From Cruorifilaria tuberocauda (taxonomy: Eukaryota > Nematoda > Chromadorea > Rhabditida > Onchocercidae): a stretch of DNA of 36,729 nt. Below the pieces are notes generated by a model. The model worked only from the letters and a program-made list of their open reading frames with translations, ran no database searches and had not been told where the DNA came from. This document shows, piece by piece, positions 11,620 through 24,200 of this stretch. Position 1 is the first letter of the stretch. Each line of letters starts with the position of its first letter. Location: the NCBI GenBank assembly GCA_013365365.1, contig JABVXU010000531.1, positions 1 to 36,729 on the forward strand, written 5' to 3'. Position numbers and translations under genes: made by a program.

Positions 11620-12238
11620 TTAGCTGCACATACAAAACAATGTCAAAAATTTTTTTTTGTTACCGTTTTTTGCGAAAATGAAGATGCTAAATTAGATCTC
11701 ATCATCATGGTATTCTTATCTGATACTAACGGTAGCGCAGATTCCGTGGATAAATCCGGAAAGGTATGCAAGGCTTCCTCGATATTTGCAGCTTGCAGAC
11801 GATTATCATATGATAAGCATTCGTCTCCACCAGGTGGTTTCACGCATGGACATTGTTCGATCATCTGCAATTAAAATTATAATTATTTTTGGTCTAATTT
11901 AAAATTTTAAAACTTTGAAAATTACGAATATTTATGATAAATAGATTACCTATGATATGTGTTGTTACCTTTATTTTCATATTTAAGCAAATTAATTTTT
12001 GGAAAAAAAATATCAGCCTGATAATATTGAAATTTAAATTTCACTATGATGATAACGAAATTCAAAATTTATCTTAAAATTCAACCGATAAATTTTATAA
12101 GTAATATTTCATTGGAAAGGAATGGCTTATCTGTTGCTCAAAATATCTATGACGAGAACATGATGGACATTTTCTCCCGGTGGAAATCGATTCCAGGAAT
12201 GATAACTGAAGCAGTAATAGAAGCCAAACTTGATTCAT
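9263..12238 (-). CDS. Secreted noggin/Trunk-type cystine-knot protein (318 aa)
   Basis: Six exons on the minus strand: 12238-12131, 11864-11664, 11094-10906, 10780-10657, 10063-9890 and 9423-9263 (TAA at 9265-9263). All phases agree. Residues 1-20 are a signal peptide (WLLLLLQLSFLES). Residues 21-166 form a cysteine-containing pro-region (CPSC, CPC, CDGKECQACK). Residues 185-207 are helical and basic. The C-terminal domain has C217, C233, C236, C256, C263, C270, C302 and C304. Its order W..LP..YFP....EVSC, C-x6-C-x6-C-RP, VLR and ISGCEC follows noggin (FWP, SC-x5-C-x7-C-KP, VLRW, ISECKC) and resembles insect Trunk/PTTH; noggin binds BMPs and Trunk/PTTH act through Torso. Which role applies is unknown. 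An IL-17-like knot is the main alternative. AG five bases before ATG (12245-12244) suggests trans-splicing. Donor 1 is non-canonical (see findings). Confidence 0.78.
11095..11663 (-). other. Intron 2 of the noggin-like gene, carrying a long (GA)n tract
   Basis: This intron of about 570 nt contains about 70 bp of CT dinucleotides on the plus strand (11551-11620), read as (GA)n in the transcript. It starts about 45 nt after the donor. Confidence 0.75.
11551..11620. repeat. (CT)n microsatellite, about 70 bp
   Basis: Almost pure CT with one CC and one TTT interruption. It is the longest dinucleotide tract in the window and lies inside intron 2 of the noggin-like gene, so it is probably length-polymorphic. 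Confidence 0.97.
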
Positions 12239-12243
12239 TTATA

Positions 12244-15200
12244 CTACAATAAAAACTACTGAAATTTAAATCGCACTACAATGTTGATAACGATCAATGA
12301 TACCGATCGTAAATTTCAAACATACTTAAATATCGACAAAAAAAAAGCATATTTAATGTATTTTCAAAAAATTGAAAAGTAAACGAAAGTAATGAATAAT
12401 GAAAGTAAACATAACGAAAGTAAAACTGGAACAAAATATTTGAATCAAAAGAAAAATATTGAATTCAAATATAACTGATAAAGTTGAAAAGTTATCAATT
12501 CTTGCCTTCAACAGTTTTTGTATACTATCGTTAAATGTTAATTGAGTAATCAAATATTGATAAACAGTATATTAATTAAATTCATAATACTTAATTATCA
12601 AATAAAATATTTTAGATGAGAAAGTATAAATAGAAAGAAGTAATCAAATTCTTTGGTATTAAATATTAATTTAAACATGATTATATGATTTGATAGTTAG
12701 TTTCTTATTTATTAATTAATGCCATTTATTAATGATCATTTTAAATATAATAAATTATTTCAAATGAAAAATAAACTTAAATTAATTCAAATAATTATAA
12801 ATCATTTATTGCTTTAAAATACAAGTCCTAAAATAAAATATATAAATTTGCGTTTGCTAACATGATATTGCTTTTGCCTTTGAAAACTGAAATATTTTAT
12901 TATCATGGTAAAAAAAACAATCATATGAATAATTTAAATATATAGAATGATAGTTAGGCAAAATTAAATTTGAACTACTGAACTAGAAAAGATCGATCTA
13001 AAAAAGTTTCATGATAGTATCAGTTAAATTCTTAATGAATGTCTGTTAGATATCCTAAAATTCAATTCATTCAATTATATATTTTAATAAAACCTATTCT
13101 AGTAAACTGAATAAGCTTTTATCATCTAATTTAATCATAAATGAATTAGTTAAGCTAAATTCGATGAATTCAATCGAACCCAATTCATTTCATAACTGTT
13201 ATCGATGTTTCGTTTTTTAATTCTAAGATAATTTTTTTCCGTATATTTTCAGAAAGAGAAATGAAATGAAACTGAGAAAAAAAAAAAGAATTAAAACTTG
13301 AAAAATTAAATCAGAAACAAGTTTTTCGATGAACAAATAAAGAGATACTAAATACAGAAACTATTCTCTCTTTTCGTTTTCAATAGAATTTCTTTTTTTT
13401 TTTTAATTAATTTTGATGTTAGCAGAAAATGGAATAAAATTAGGAAAAAAAAATGATTCGATTTTTAAAATTAAAAAATAAAATGATTGTTGAGCAAATC
13501 TTTTCAATATGCTAGAAATTGTTGATTCTATTTATTTTTTTTTTCAAAGAATTTTAATAAAATGAAGAATGCAAAAGAATGAAAACATAAATAAAGAGCA
13601 AGTATAGCAAATTTTTTCTTGGATAAAAGTAAAAAAATTCAAACTTTTCCGTTTATTTTGCTGAAGGTGAAAATTCCTTTTAATTTAAAAAAACTTCGTT
13701 AATGAAATAAATCATACTGAAAGTAATGTGAAATCAGTATTTCAGGAATTGACATTTACGACTATTTATAGTTACTTTTTAGCCTCTCTGATGAATTCAG
13801 CAAAAAATCTCATGGAAGCAAATAGTCGAATGTAATGAATTGTTAATGGCGATAATAAAAGATATTGGCTATTGGATATGATTAGATAACTTCGATATTG
13901 TTTTATTCAATGAGTCTTTTTGTCGTGAAAGTTAATTGATATTTAGGCAATTTATTTACAAAGTTGTTCCCTGAGTAAAAAGTTGATAGAACAATAAGTC
14001 CTCGTTTAGTTGGAAGATTTGATTTTGTTTGAGTACGGGCCAAAGTAATACTTTATTAGCAAGAAAGATGATCACAATAACCAGTTGAAAGGTAAGTCGT
14101 TGAACCGTCAAATCGTATCATAACTGTTAGTTTATATATGATTTAGTAATTTTAACAAGGATCAAAGGAGGACGAAAATAGCGATTAATATGATCTGATA
14201 AGGTATTAAGAATAGGTAAATATAGCGATTAATATAATCTGCAAGGTATTAAAGGAAGGTAAATATGACGATTTAATTATCGAAAGAAGATATATTTTTT
14301 AGTAATCTTTTAGTAATTTTTATTTAGGCGATTTAGTAATCTGATAGAATATCAAAGAAGATAAACATAATCTTCATGAGAAACTGAACATGTTAATTAT
14401 CGACAGTACTAAAAATTTCCTATTTTTATAATAAATGATAAATTCCGGCATAAATTTTTGATAAAAGAAATTAGTAGTTTAATTATTTGGTTCACTTAAA
14501 TGATGCATATTACAATTTGAAATAGTTTCAAGTTTAAATCTTCGGATTTTTCCGACACTTTTATTTTTTTAACATCAGATATCGAAGAAATCTTGGATTT
14601 TTCGTCAAGTTTACTCGTAACAATTTGAGTTAAAAAAAAAAAGAAGAAAGGACTACCTGACAGATCAAAAATTTAAGAATGAAAATTTCAAAATCACAAA
14701 GATAGACGAAAAAGACATGGAAAAAATTGTGCAATGCTCATTTGCATGTTACATTTTATGTCATTTAATGACTGCGTCAAAACAAAAGAAATAAAAAGTT
14801 TAATATTTCTAATTTCGTCCTATAGAATTCTAGAAAATGACCCGAGATTTTTATGAAACAACAAACACAGGTAGACGAACAAAAACACGAAAAAGAGAAT
14901 AATTGCGAAAATTGCAGAACCGGATATTTTTAACAAAATATAATACTGAAAGTTTGATTTCTTACATTAAATTTAAGTAAAAATAAGTTATGAATATCTA
15001 TCAACATTCTCCAAGTTCTACATTAAAAAACGTTAAAAAGCTTAGGAGAACACAAAACACGATCTACTTGAACTTTCTTTCTCATTGACAACTCGTTCAT
15101 TATGTATATCTTAGTGAACAATGTATAAAAATAACATCCTACTGCAATAGAACATATATGACAATATAATGCAATGCATAATTCTCAGCACCTACAACTG

Positions 15201-15487
15201 CATCATTTTTTATACTGAACAACAGTTATTGCTATCGAAGATAATATGAATTATTCCTTTCTCTTGCACCTATTGAAAACTCAAGAATTTCAGATTAAAC
15301 AGCGAAATAATATAAAAACAGCTATGCTGCAGACCAAAATTTAATTTTTTTTTCAATTAGGCACAAGAAATAAGAAACAGTTTTATTCATGTTCATCTAT
15401 TTTTTTATGAAAAGATACTCGTGGAGGAAAATAATTCTGATACAAACTATATTATTTGTATGAATCACTAAAAAATATGAATAAAAA
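12244..15487. other. Intergenic region upstream of the noggin-like gene
   Basis: About 3.2 kb of AT-rich DNA with homopolymer A/T runs, no supportable exon and no recognised element. It should hold the noggin-like promoter (right of 12244) and the 3' untranslated region of the F-box gene (left of 15488). Degenerate copies of a 44-bp unit start at 14181 and 14225 (GCGATTAATAT...), with weaker relatives near 14268 and 14329. Confidence 0.65.
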
Positions 15488-18400
15488 TTAGAACCTAATA
15501 GATTGCACAATTTGCTCCACACGACGCTGATTTCGACCTCCAATAGGATGAATCGTTTCCGAAAAGGCTTGTTTAACTGTAGGAAGTAAAGCGACACGGT
15601 CATGGTTGAATTTTTCCGGAACATTAAATATACATTCGGACAAATGGCTACTTAAAATAGTTGGACTCGCATTCTTCCACTCACGAATCGGCTTTTGACA
15701 TTTGCTGAATTCCCACATCTGTAAAAGAAAAATTCCTTTAATCTCGTATGAAATATCGATATTAATTTTCATTATCAACCATTCAATTGTTATAATTTTC
15801 TTTATACTATACAAAAAGAAGGGAAAAATTCATTCTGAGATATAAAATAAAGATTGGTATTTCAAATTTTGATTTGTATTTCAACCAAATGGAGTGGTTA
15901 AACGATGATTATGAGAATTAGGAAAAAATTAGGACGAAAAATGAAAACTAAAAAGTAAAGCATTTATTTGATTAGTCATATAACAACCTTGGTAAAGTAA
16001 TCGCAAACTGAATACTTTTCTCTACTCACTAAAAATTAATAAATCTAAAATATCTTACGAATGTTCGGTGAAATATTTACAAAAAAATAATCAAATATAA
16101 AAATTTTTTAAATGTGCTGTATAAAACATGTGCTAAGAACAACAATCGCCTTATTTCATATCAAGTTGTACTCTGATAACGATATTAAATTTGGTAAGTT
16201 CCTCTGAAATAGTAATATGCAATGAGCTTCGAGCAAATTAAATTTAAAATTACTTACAAAACATTTTTCTGACCAATTTCCACTTTCAGCCCGTTCCCAT
16301 TTGATGTGTACCATTGCAGAATCGGAAGCCACTTTGAAACAGATAAATCGCATATGTTTACATGTTGATGATAAACAACGCAATGAAGCACTATCCAAAT
16401 ATTGAAGAATTTCAATCAGTATTATTGTTGGCAAGTCATAAAACGGAGAGCCCTCAGACGGTAAAACTGATGGTTCAGGTGGACGATGTACGACACAATT
16501 TAGATAGCGATTATATCTGTAAAAGAAACGAAAAGAATGAAATAAACATCCTAAACAGTACTTATAAACTATTCGTAACTGATGATATATACATCTTCAG
16601 TCTCAAAATACAGAAGTAAAAATATGAAAATGAAAAATACGTATTAATGAATCTTATATTATCTTATTCAAAATACAGAATTTAGTCATACAAAGATTCG
16701 CCTAAGAAGGTTCATAATAAATCAATAAGAAGGTTATCAATTAAGCGTCTCCGAATTAGAATATGACATAGCTGATGGTGATTTAGAAACAAACAAATAA
16801 ACAAACAAAGAACCTTAACTCTCCCCAACATGGTTTTGCTTTGTAATAATAAAAAGGGCACCCATCAATATACATTGGACAGCGTCCTATACAATCATCA
16901 GCTCCCATATGGGATAATTCATAATGTGTACAATATTCATCACGACGAAAGCTTTCGTTGCAGCAAAATGTATAAACTGAAATCCCTTTCTGAACACATG
17001 GCATGTTCTCGCCTTTTCGAGCGAATACCGAAAAACGTTCGCGTCCAATATTTAACTATAATGTTAGAAAGAATTATATGGATTAAAGATTTATACCGAA
17101 AAAGACAAGTTACAGTAAACATCATTTTAAAATCATGTTCATGGTTATAGATGAAAAATAACTAAGCAAAGTAATTTACAACTGCACTTTCTTGATTAGT
17201 AATTTTTCCAAATTTTAAAGGTCGATTCTTGACTTATAGCTTGACCTCTTATAAATAAAAAATTCTTTTGCCTCCTGACTATATTAAAGTGCACAATTTG
17301 GGACAGTTTTGCTGCTGATAAAGCTATACCACTTTTTTTGACGAAATAACATGCAATAGTGAAATATCATTGTTACGTTAAAGTTAGCATTCATTAACGA
17401 AAGCAGTCATTTTTTAAAACTTACGCATAAATGTCTCATCTCATAGAACGGTGGTAAAAGTGACACTTTAACTGGTGGAATTACTTCCTCTGCAGCTTTT
17501 TCATTTCCTTCGAAACTAATGTTACCCAATACGTGCAGATGCTGACTAGCTGGATCAAATTTACACAAATAACAATTTTCAAATGGAGAACGTTTAAGTT
17601 TAAGCTGGATTTCCTAAAAAATAAATAAGTGAACATGTGTACAGCTTGCACCTAATATTATTTATGTTCATCAATTTCAAAACGTGGAAAAGCTTAGACA
17701 AATGATAGTAGTTACAGAAATGAACGTATAGTGAATGTTCAATGTAGGTTTATCACTAGCTTCCATATTACATCCATCGATATTATAGTTACTTTTAAAA
17801 TATTCTTTACGAAAAACCTACATATAATTACCTCAGAAAGACAATCCGAAAACTAAGTTATGACTAGGTTTTTTAGGAACCTTTTGTCTGTTTTCTTCGT
17901 CACTGCTGTCTTCGTCTGCAAAACAAGATAATTTTTCGAATGATAATCTCAGCGGCATCAATGGATGACATGGATTCTGAAAATCAGTTAGCCGTTTCCG
18001 ATTTTCACGACTTATCTGGTAAGAATCAATGACTGCTTCCTGAAAAAAAAACAAATATAAAAACAATATTTTTCAACATGAGAAAATCACATATAAAACG
18101 CTGATGAATGTCATAACTGTGTAACAAGCTTTGAGCAAATAAATTAATTACAATCTAACATAACATTTAGGTTCTTTTGCAAATAAATTAAATTGGGAAG
18201 AAACCTGATCAACCAATGCGGCACAAACATCAATTTCACGGTCATCCGTTTCGTCTATTTCCCATTGTTCCAGACCTTTTGCGAATCGTTTCAATTTACG
18301 TTTTGCATAATTACTAAGGGTTCGTCTATTCCACTGTACAGCACAACATATTGCGGATGCACAACAATGCTTCAAGTGCTGTGACATTCGATCACGTCGT

Positions 18401-19254
18401 AATAATACTGGACAACCGAATGCTGCGCATAAACATGAGACGTATGCCTTAAACCATAACAATTATAACTCAAAAATAATCAAAATTTAAAATTTCCATA
18501 TAATAATACCATATTCCTTGGTATGTTCTTAATTAGTATTCCTTAAAAGGTGCTTTCTTGACTAAATTTGGTAGGCGATTAAAACTAAATACACTGCTTG
18601 AGACACAATACTAAAACTATTCAATACTAGGTTAGAAGGCAAACATATCCCAATAGCATTTCTGGTCAATAGTAGTTTCGCAGAAAGCCAAAAATAGCTT
18701 AGCAAATTTTTTAAAATCATTTTCGATGCACTATATTCACGGCCTAACACTTCCGAGCGTTATAACAGTAAACCAATCCTTATGTAATACTGAAACCTGG
18801 AGCTGAAAACGTCTCCACATCAATTTTTCTTTCGTAAACTATTAAATTGTTCTATATTTTCTTCCTTGAAAGACGGTAAGATCATTAATCATGAATAACC
18901 TAATCAACATGTATAATAGTCATTTTTAAAATTTACATAACTCCGTTATATCCTAACTACTACATCTTTCATTCAAATCAATTGTCTAAAGAAATATTTG
19001 AGCTTCCAATTAATAATCTTAATGTTTTGAAATAAAAAAGATCTAACTTTGGCACAAATCAGTAAATGATCCTCAAGCTTACAACCATGCAATATGGCAT
19101 GACATTCGGGACATGAGCGTAATGCACAACGATTATAATGACAGTTAATACAGAAGCAGTAAGCGCAATGTATGTGATCGTCGATATCAATCGAATCAAA
19201 CGCTATAGAATATACTGATTCCGTTTCTCTCATCATTCTCTCATCCTCACCCAT
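15488..19254 (-). CDS. F-box protein with TRAF-type zinc fingers, FBXO30/FBXO40 family (509 aa)
   Basis: Seven exons: 19254-19048, 18447-18205, 18039-17881, 17613-17425, 17055-16814, 16516-16258 and 15718-15488. Residues 29-110 are a Cys/His-rich TRAF-type zinc finger (HCAYC...CHYNRC, ILHGCKLEDHLLIC, GCPV, MSQHLKHC) ending in AVQWNRR, closely parallel to vertebrate FBXO30 (TMEWNRW). Residues about 267-346 hold the second Cys-rich part (FCCNESFRRDEYCTHYELSH, CPMYIDGCPFYY). The F-box is about 374-415 (LPTIILIEILQYLD, LSSTCKHMR), followed by VHIKWER and the family C-terminal WxFS...EW...HLSEC block. F-box proteins of this family recruit substrates to SCF (Skp1-Cullin-F-box) ubiquitin ligases; mammalian members act in muscle. 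Human proteins are longer, and the central linker here is short. The exon 3 donor is ambiguous (see findings). The start ATG follows an AG by two bases. Confidence 0.92.
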
Positions 19255-19394
19255 ACCTATTATTGTATTTTATTTATTGAATGCACCATTAGTCGACCAT
19301 CTGAAATTTCATCGCATATATTCATGTACATAAGATAATAAAGAAGATCTTATTTTAAAAGTATTCTCTTAACTTTTCCTAATTACTGCATAAT

Positions 19395-19402
19395 TGACGT
19401 CA
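19395..19402. promoter_or_regulatory. CRE palindrome TGACGTCA upstream of the F-box gene
   Basis: Perfect CREB/ATF site 141 bp upstream of the start codon at 19254 on the minus strand, a plausible promoter position. Only one other copy was noticed in the window (1874). Confidence 0.5.
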
Positions 19403-19579
19403 TTTTTCTATTACTGTAATATATTAATATGATGATAATTAAGTAATTACTTCAATTGTGCTAATCGTAAAGTAGTTAAATTGTTTAATTAAACAACTGT
19501 TAAATACATTATGACAAAAGATATGAAAAATCATTACTTAAGAATAATTATCAATACAATCAGTTACATAGCGGACGAT

Positions 19580-19585
19580 CACGTG
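19580..19585. promoter_or_regulatory. E-box/G-box CACGTG upstream of the F-box gene
   Basis: CACGTG palindrome, a bHLH-type site, about 326 bp upstream of the F-box start codon. A half-match (CACGT) follows ten bases later. Confidence 0.35.
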
Positions 19586-21207
19586 AACATCACGTTATGA
19601 AGTAAAAGCATGTAAAATAGACATGTACGATAAAGTTAGGTAAACTTAAACTTCCTGAAAAGAATGGCAATTTGTTGAACTTTCCAAACAATAAGTAGTA
19701 ATAAACGCTGCTATTTTAGCAATTTCATCGTCTTCTGCTTTTATTATTGCATACTATCTCGTAAGTCTCATCAATTTCTGTTGTCTCATCAAATCCTAGC
19801 ATTTTTTCTCTTCACTCTCAATCACTGATGCAACCCTATTGTCATATCGTTTTTGTACTCTCAATCTCTATCATACAATAATTTCTAGATTTAATTAATC
19901 TTTAAACTTTCTTTTATTATTTTTATGATAAAAAACGGCTACTTTCAAATATATCCTGTGAATCGAATCGTCTTTTAACAATTTTTTTTGTAAAATTTTT
20001 GTCAAAATGCAAATTACAGTATGAAAAGTATAAAGAAAGTGGAATTGAAATGAATTGATAAAGTTAAAGTTCTAAAAGTAAATTTTAATCGATGAATTAA
20101 ATATTTAAATTTCGATTCATGAATTTTTTCGTTTAAATTAACCGCTTTTTAATTAGCCAATAGATAATAGATTTGGACAAAAATTGAATTTAGATATTTA
20201 AACGAAAAATCAGTGATAATATTGATTTAATTGAAATTGATTTATCTTTTTTGATTTATCTGAAATTTCCCACAAAAATATCCAATTTCATAACATCGAT
20301 AATCAAATAAATAACGATAAATAACTTACTCTAGGAGTAATTCAAAGTTAATTTCAAAAATTATTCAATGTAAAAGAAAAATAATAGAAATAATTATCAA
20401 GATATAAATATGTTCGACTAATTTGCAACCTATTCGTCTCCTATCAATCTATATAACAGCGATTTATTGATATTAAGTGCTAAATTTATTTTGTTTATTT
20501 CAATGATAACTTTGAACGAATAATTCGGCAGTACAGAAATTGATGAAGAAAAAAGAAACAAAAAATTTACTAATTCTGCTGATAACTGATAAAATGACAT
20601 TGAAACTAATTTGAAATTATTAAAAAATATCGAGATTAATAATCTCTCTCATGTAGTACGTATCTGTTTAACTTTGCTTATCCAACAATTGAAATTTCAA
20701 TTTTCAATAAAAAATTGAAATTTAGGAAACTTTCGGAAATTACAATCATAGTGGTATTGAACTTTTCTTTACTTTAATATTTCATTTTTCGAGTAACAGC
20801 ATTGAATTTTTTTTTTATTTTGTTATTTTTTTGATATTGAAATTTGATATTGATATATTGTTTCCTCTGTTTTTATATTATTTATCATTATTAATTGCGA
20901 GAATCCCAGGTGAGATTTCAGTTTCGTTGTTTTTTTTTGGTTTGTTTATTTGTTTGTTTTAAAATTTAAGAAAAAAATATCACTTCATTTTCTTCGATAA
21001 ACAAATATACATATCTGATAATACTTCTAGCAATATCCAATAGAATCAGAAGTCTTTGTTTGATTTAACATGCTTGTTTATAAAATCATAATTAAAATTT
21101 TTGATTCCCTGAATGTTTTAGGAAATGATGAAAAAATGATAAGAATGTTTGAACTTCTGATTTAAAATCGGAATAGAAGAAGGATGATGAATATCAATCA
21201 TTTTCAA

Positions 21208-24200
21208 TCACTTCTTCTCAGCTCTTTCACGTGCTTGACGTTCTTTGCGTAATTCTTTGCGACTTTTTGGTGGTTCAGTTCGTAGCGGAATTTGATCAAA
21301 TTTACGTCGTCGTTTCAAACTTGCCGCTGATTCTTGGCTGCTACTTGTTTGAATTCCAACTGTATCTAATATTGGTGAACTTGCAATTGCGGTTTTCGAT
21401 TCTTTACCGTTAGCAACAACAGCTGAATAAGTAAATGGCTGTCCATTACGTGCCAAATTATTAAGTTTTGGACCAGTAGATGGTGGAATATTACTTATCG
21501 GACTACTACGTATCGGGCCTCCATTAACACGTGATTGACCAGTACGTTCCGTACGTTCCGTACCATTACGAACTGTAATTACTGTACGAATGGAATCACG
21601 TGAGTTTACTGATGGTACTGATGCTACTGGAGGTGCAGCAGTGGTACGTTGGACTGAAGTTGTTGCTTCACTTGGTGCATTTTCAGTTTTTGATTTGAGT
21701 CCGTGAGCTAAAACTTCAGACCAAAGTCTACGTCCGCCTTCAACAGCACTACTTGTTACTTTTGCCTGCTCTGCGGGTGTTGCGGTATCCGCGGTGCTGA
21801 TCTGCTCTGTGGTGGTTGACTTATGAGGAATGCGAGTTCCTATTGGTGGCTGTTTAGCTGGACGCCAGCTTTCCTCTACCGACATGGATGTTTCATTAAT
21901 ACTATCGGTTGTCAAAGGTGAACGCGAATCAAATGGTGGAATGACATATGACCCGAGAGATGATGGTGTTAATCCTAAAGGTCCTCCTAATGGAGTTGGA
22001 GGATTTACAGTTTGTGCACCAGATATTGTATAAATGGACGATGATAATGATAGATTTCCAGTTGGTGGTGCTTTCAAATCATCCTATAATTAATTCATTA
22101 TCATATTATTAATTTTGATTGTTATTTATTTATTTACTTTAAATTCATAAATTCAATTTTTAATTTCTTCATTTACTTAATCAAAAAAAAAGAAAAAGAA
22201 CAAACCAAAAATTGAGCATAGATTGCATCCATTAAAAAAACTTGTACAATCGGTCCTAATTCCGGTACCTCCATTGATTTTTTAATGATATCACGACGCT
22301 AGAAAAAATTTTTTAAAAAATAAAACAATCAGTAATTTATTAAAATTTATATTTAAAATTTGATTAATAATCTTAATGCTAGTAATTATTAGCATACGAT
22401 AAGTTTTCCTTATCTTTCGCTATCTTTACTTTTTCTTTTCTTACTTTTTAATATTGATTTTATTTATTATCAATAGTTTATTGAACATGAAATTTACTAC
22501 TGTATAATTCCTCTTTTTTTTTGCTGTACTATTTTGATCTTTCAATTTAAAATTTTAGAAATGAAGTAGAAAGAAGCAAAGGACAAACATTTTCAATAGT
22601 ATTAGCAATCATTTTGAAATTAACATTGTCCAATAAGGCTGGTGCACAGTAAATTAGGTCGATATTATTTCGAAGCCAAAATAGGATAGCATTATAAATT
22701 TCCATAACCCATTCACTTCCTTGTACCACTGGTGAAGAAATTAGTGCATAAATCATTTCAAATGATAGCTAAAATAGAAAAAATTTCAAATTTAAAAACT
22801 TTTTTTTTCAAATTACAAAGTAAATTATTTCAAATTTCCCATACTTTATTGATTAATTATTAATTTTTGCATGCATAAAAATTTCAATCAATTTTTTTTG
22901 TTTTTTATACAATTAATTAATTAATTAATGTAATTAAATGTTTTTTTACTTTTAAAAATTCCGAATTCGTTACAACATCGTGGAATTTTGATGCTGCACC
23001 ATCAACGACCATACTGCGATATTGCGAATGTCTAAATGTGCAATAGAAGATATTAGGTAAAGTTAAGATATTTATTACTCAATGAAATACCAAAGGAAAA
23101 GAGAGCAATACTCCCATTATATTCATAAGTGGTTTATATTGAGATTTCTCGGGGTGAAAAATTCGAGAAATATTAATGTACTCGAGATTGACAATAAAAA
23201 AATCTCTTGAGTTCTTTTTTCTTCTAATTCAAACTACTAAATGCTAATAGTGCTAAATCAAAAATGAAACTTTCCAGAAATTGTTGAAAGCGCAAACGGA
23301 TCGAAATTAAATGCTTTTGCGGGCATGACATGCTGTTTATATTTTGCGCCTAATTAAGATGGCCTAATTAAAAGAAAAGTTTTAATTAAACTAACAGAGG
23401 TAGGCAAGTAACAACGGTATGTAACATTGTAATTGCAGGTGTTGTGTTTTCTAATATACGTGAAGTCATTTCTTCACAAATTGATGATACCAATGAAAAC
23501 ACCTGAAAACACTTTTTACGTCAAAATTTTTGCGTAAATTATGCAAGGACAAAAACATCTAACGTTCGAAAATGACATGCGGCACGTCTTATCAAATATT
23601 TGGAAAGGTGAAAAGGTAAGCCTAGCTATCTTGATCATATCCGGTTTGCTAATCACCTGAATTATTCTCATATTGTTTAGCAAAATTTTACATCAAAAAC
23701 ATTGAGGTATACTTCCGGTATCTTTCCGGTATATTCCATTCGTATTCCCAGATTAACTTGCTGATTTTATTCCACTTATCCATTAACTCACTAATTCTTT
23801 CCTTTTCCTTCCCCTATTCCGGATTACTCACTTCTTCAGTATTAATCGATTCTATTCTTGACTTAATCAAAACATCTGCATTCCAGAATGTTCTACCGTC
23901 TTACTCAAGTTTATATACTTACTCGAAGATCGTGAGCTGCTGTCAGAATACTTTCCAATTCAGTTTCCAAAAATTTTATTTGTCCGTTTTGCATGAAAGC
24001 AATAACATTGTAAAGACCAACACTTGTAACACCCGAAATTCCATGCAAACGAATTACGATTTCTCTGCCGGAAGCAATTTGTTCCTGCGATGTCTAAAAT
24101 GTAATCATTCGGATAGCTTACGGAATTCTTTGCGAAATTACAAAACTATTACGGAATGGCATAAATGCTTAAAGTTCCTATCTTCCACGGAAATTATCCA

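Larger units (their letters stand above)
19255..21207. other. Intergenic region and promoter of the F-box gene
   Basis: About 1.95 kb of AT-rich DNA without a supportable exon. The part nearest 19255 should be the promoter of the F-box gene and holds a CRE (19395-19402) and an E-box (19580-19585). The far end receives the 3' end of the minus-strand gene at 21208. Confidence 0.65.

Noticed and set aside
12046..12252. 68-codon plus-strand ORF starting MMITKF
   Set aside because: It is antisense to the signal-peptide exon of the noggin-like gene (12238-12131), which fits a multi-exon model; the plus frame is a shadow.
12481..12553. Possible minus-strand exon reading ITQLTFNDSIQKLLK with a GC donor
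   Set aside because: No AG acceptor precedes it, an in-frame stop lies just upstream, and the TTG is not a credible start.
16362..17150. Plus-strand ORFs of 85 and 106 codons
   Set aside because: They are antisense to exons 5 and 6 of the F-box gene, whose minus frames match FBXO30/40.
18562..18750. 62-codon minus ORF inside intron 1 of the F-box gene
   Set aside because: Exons 1 and 2 join directly in phase and align with the zinc finger of FBXO30, so no extra exon is needed here.
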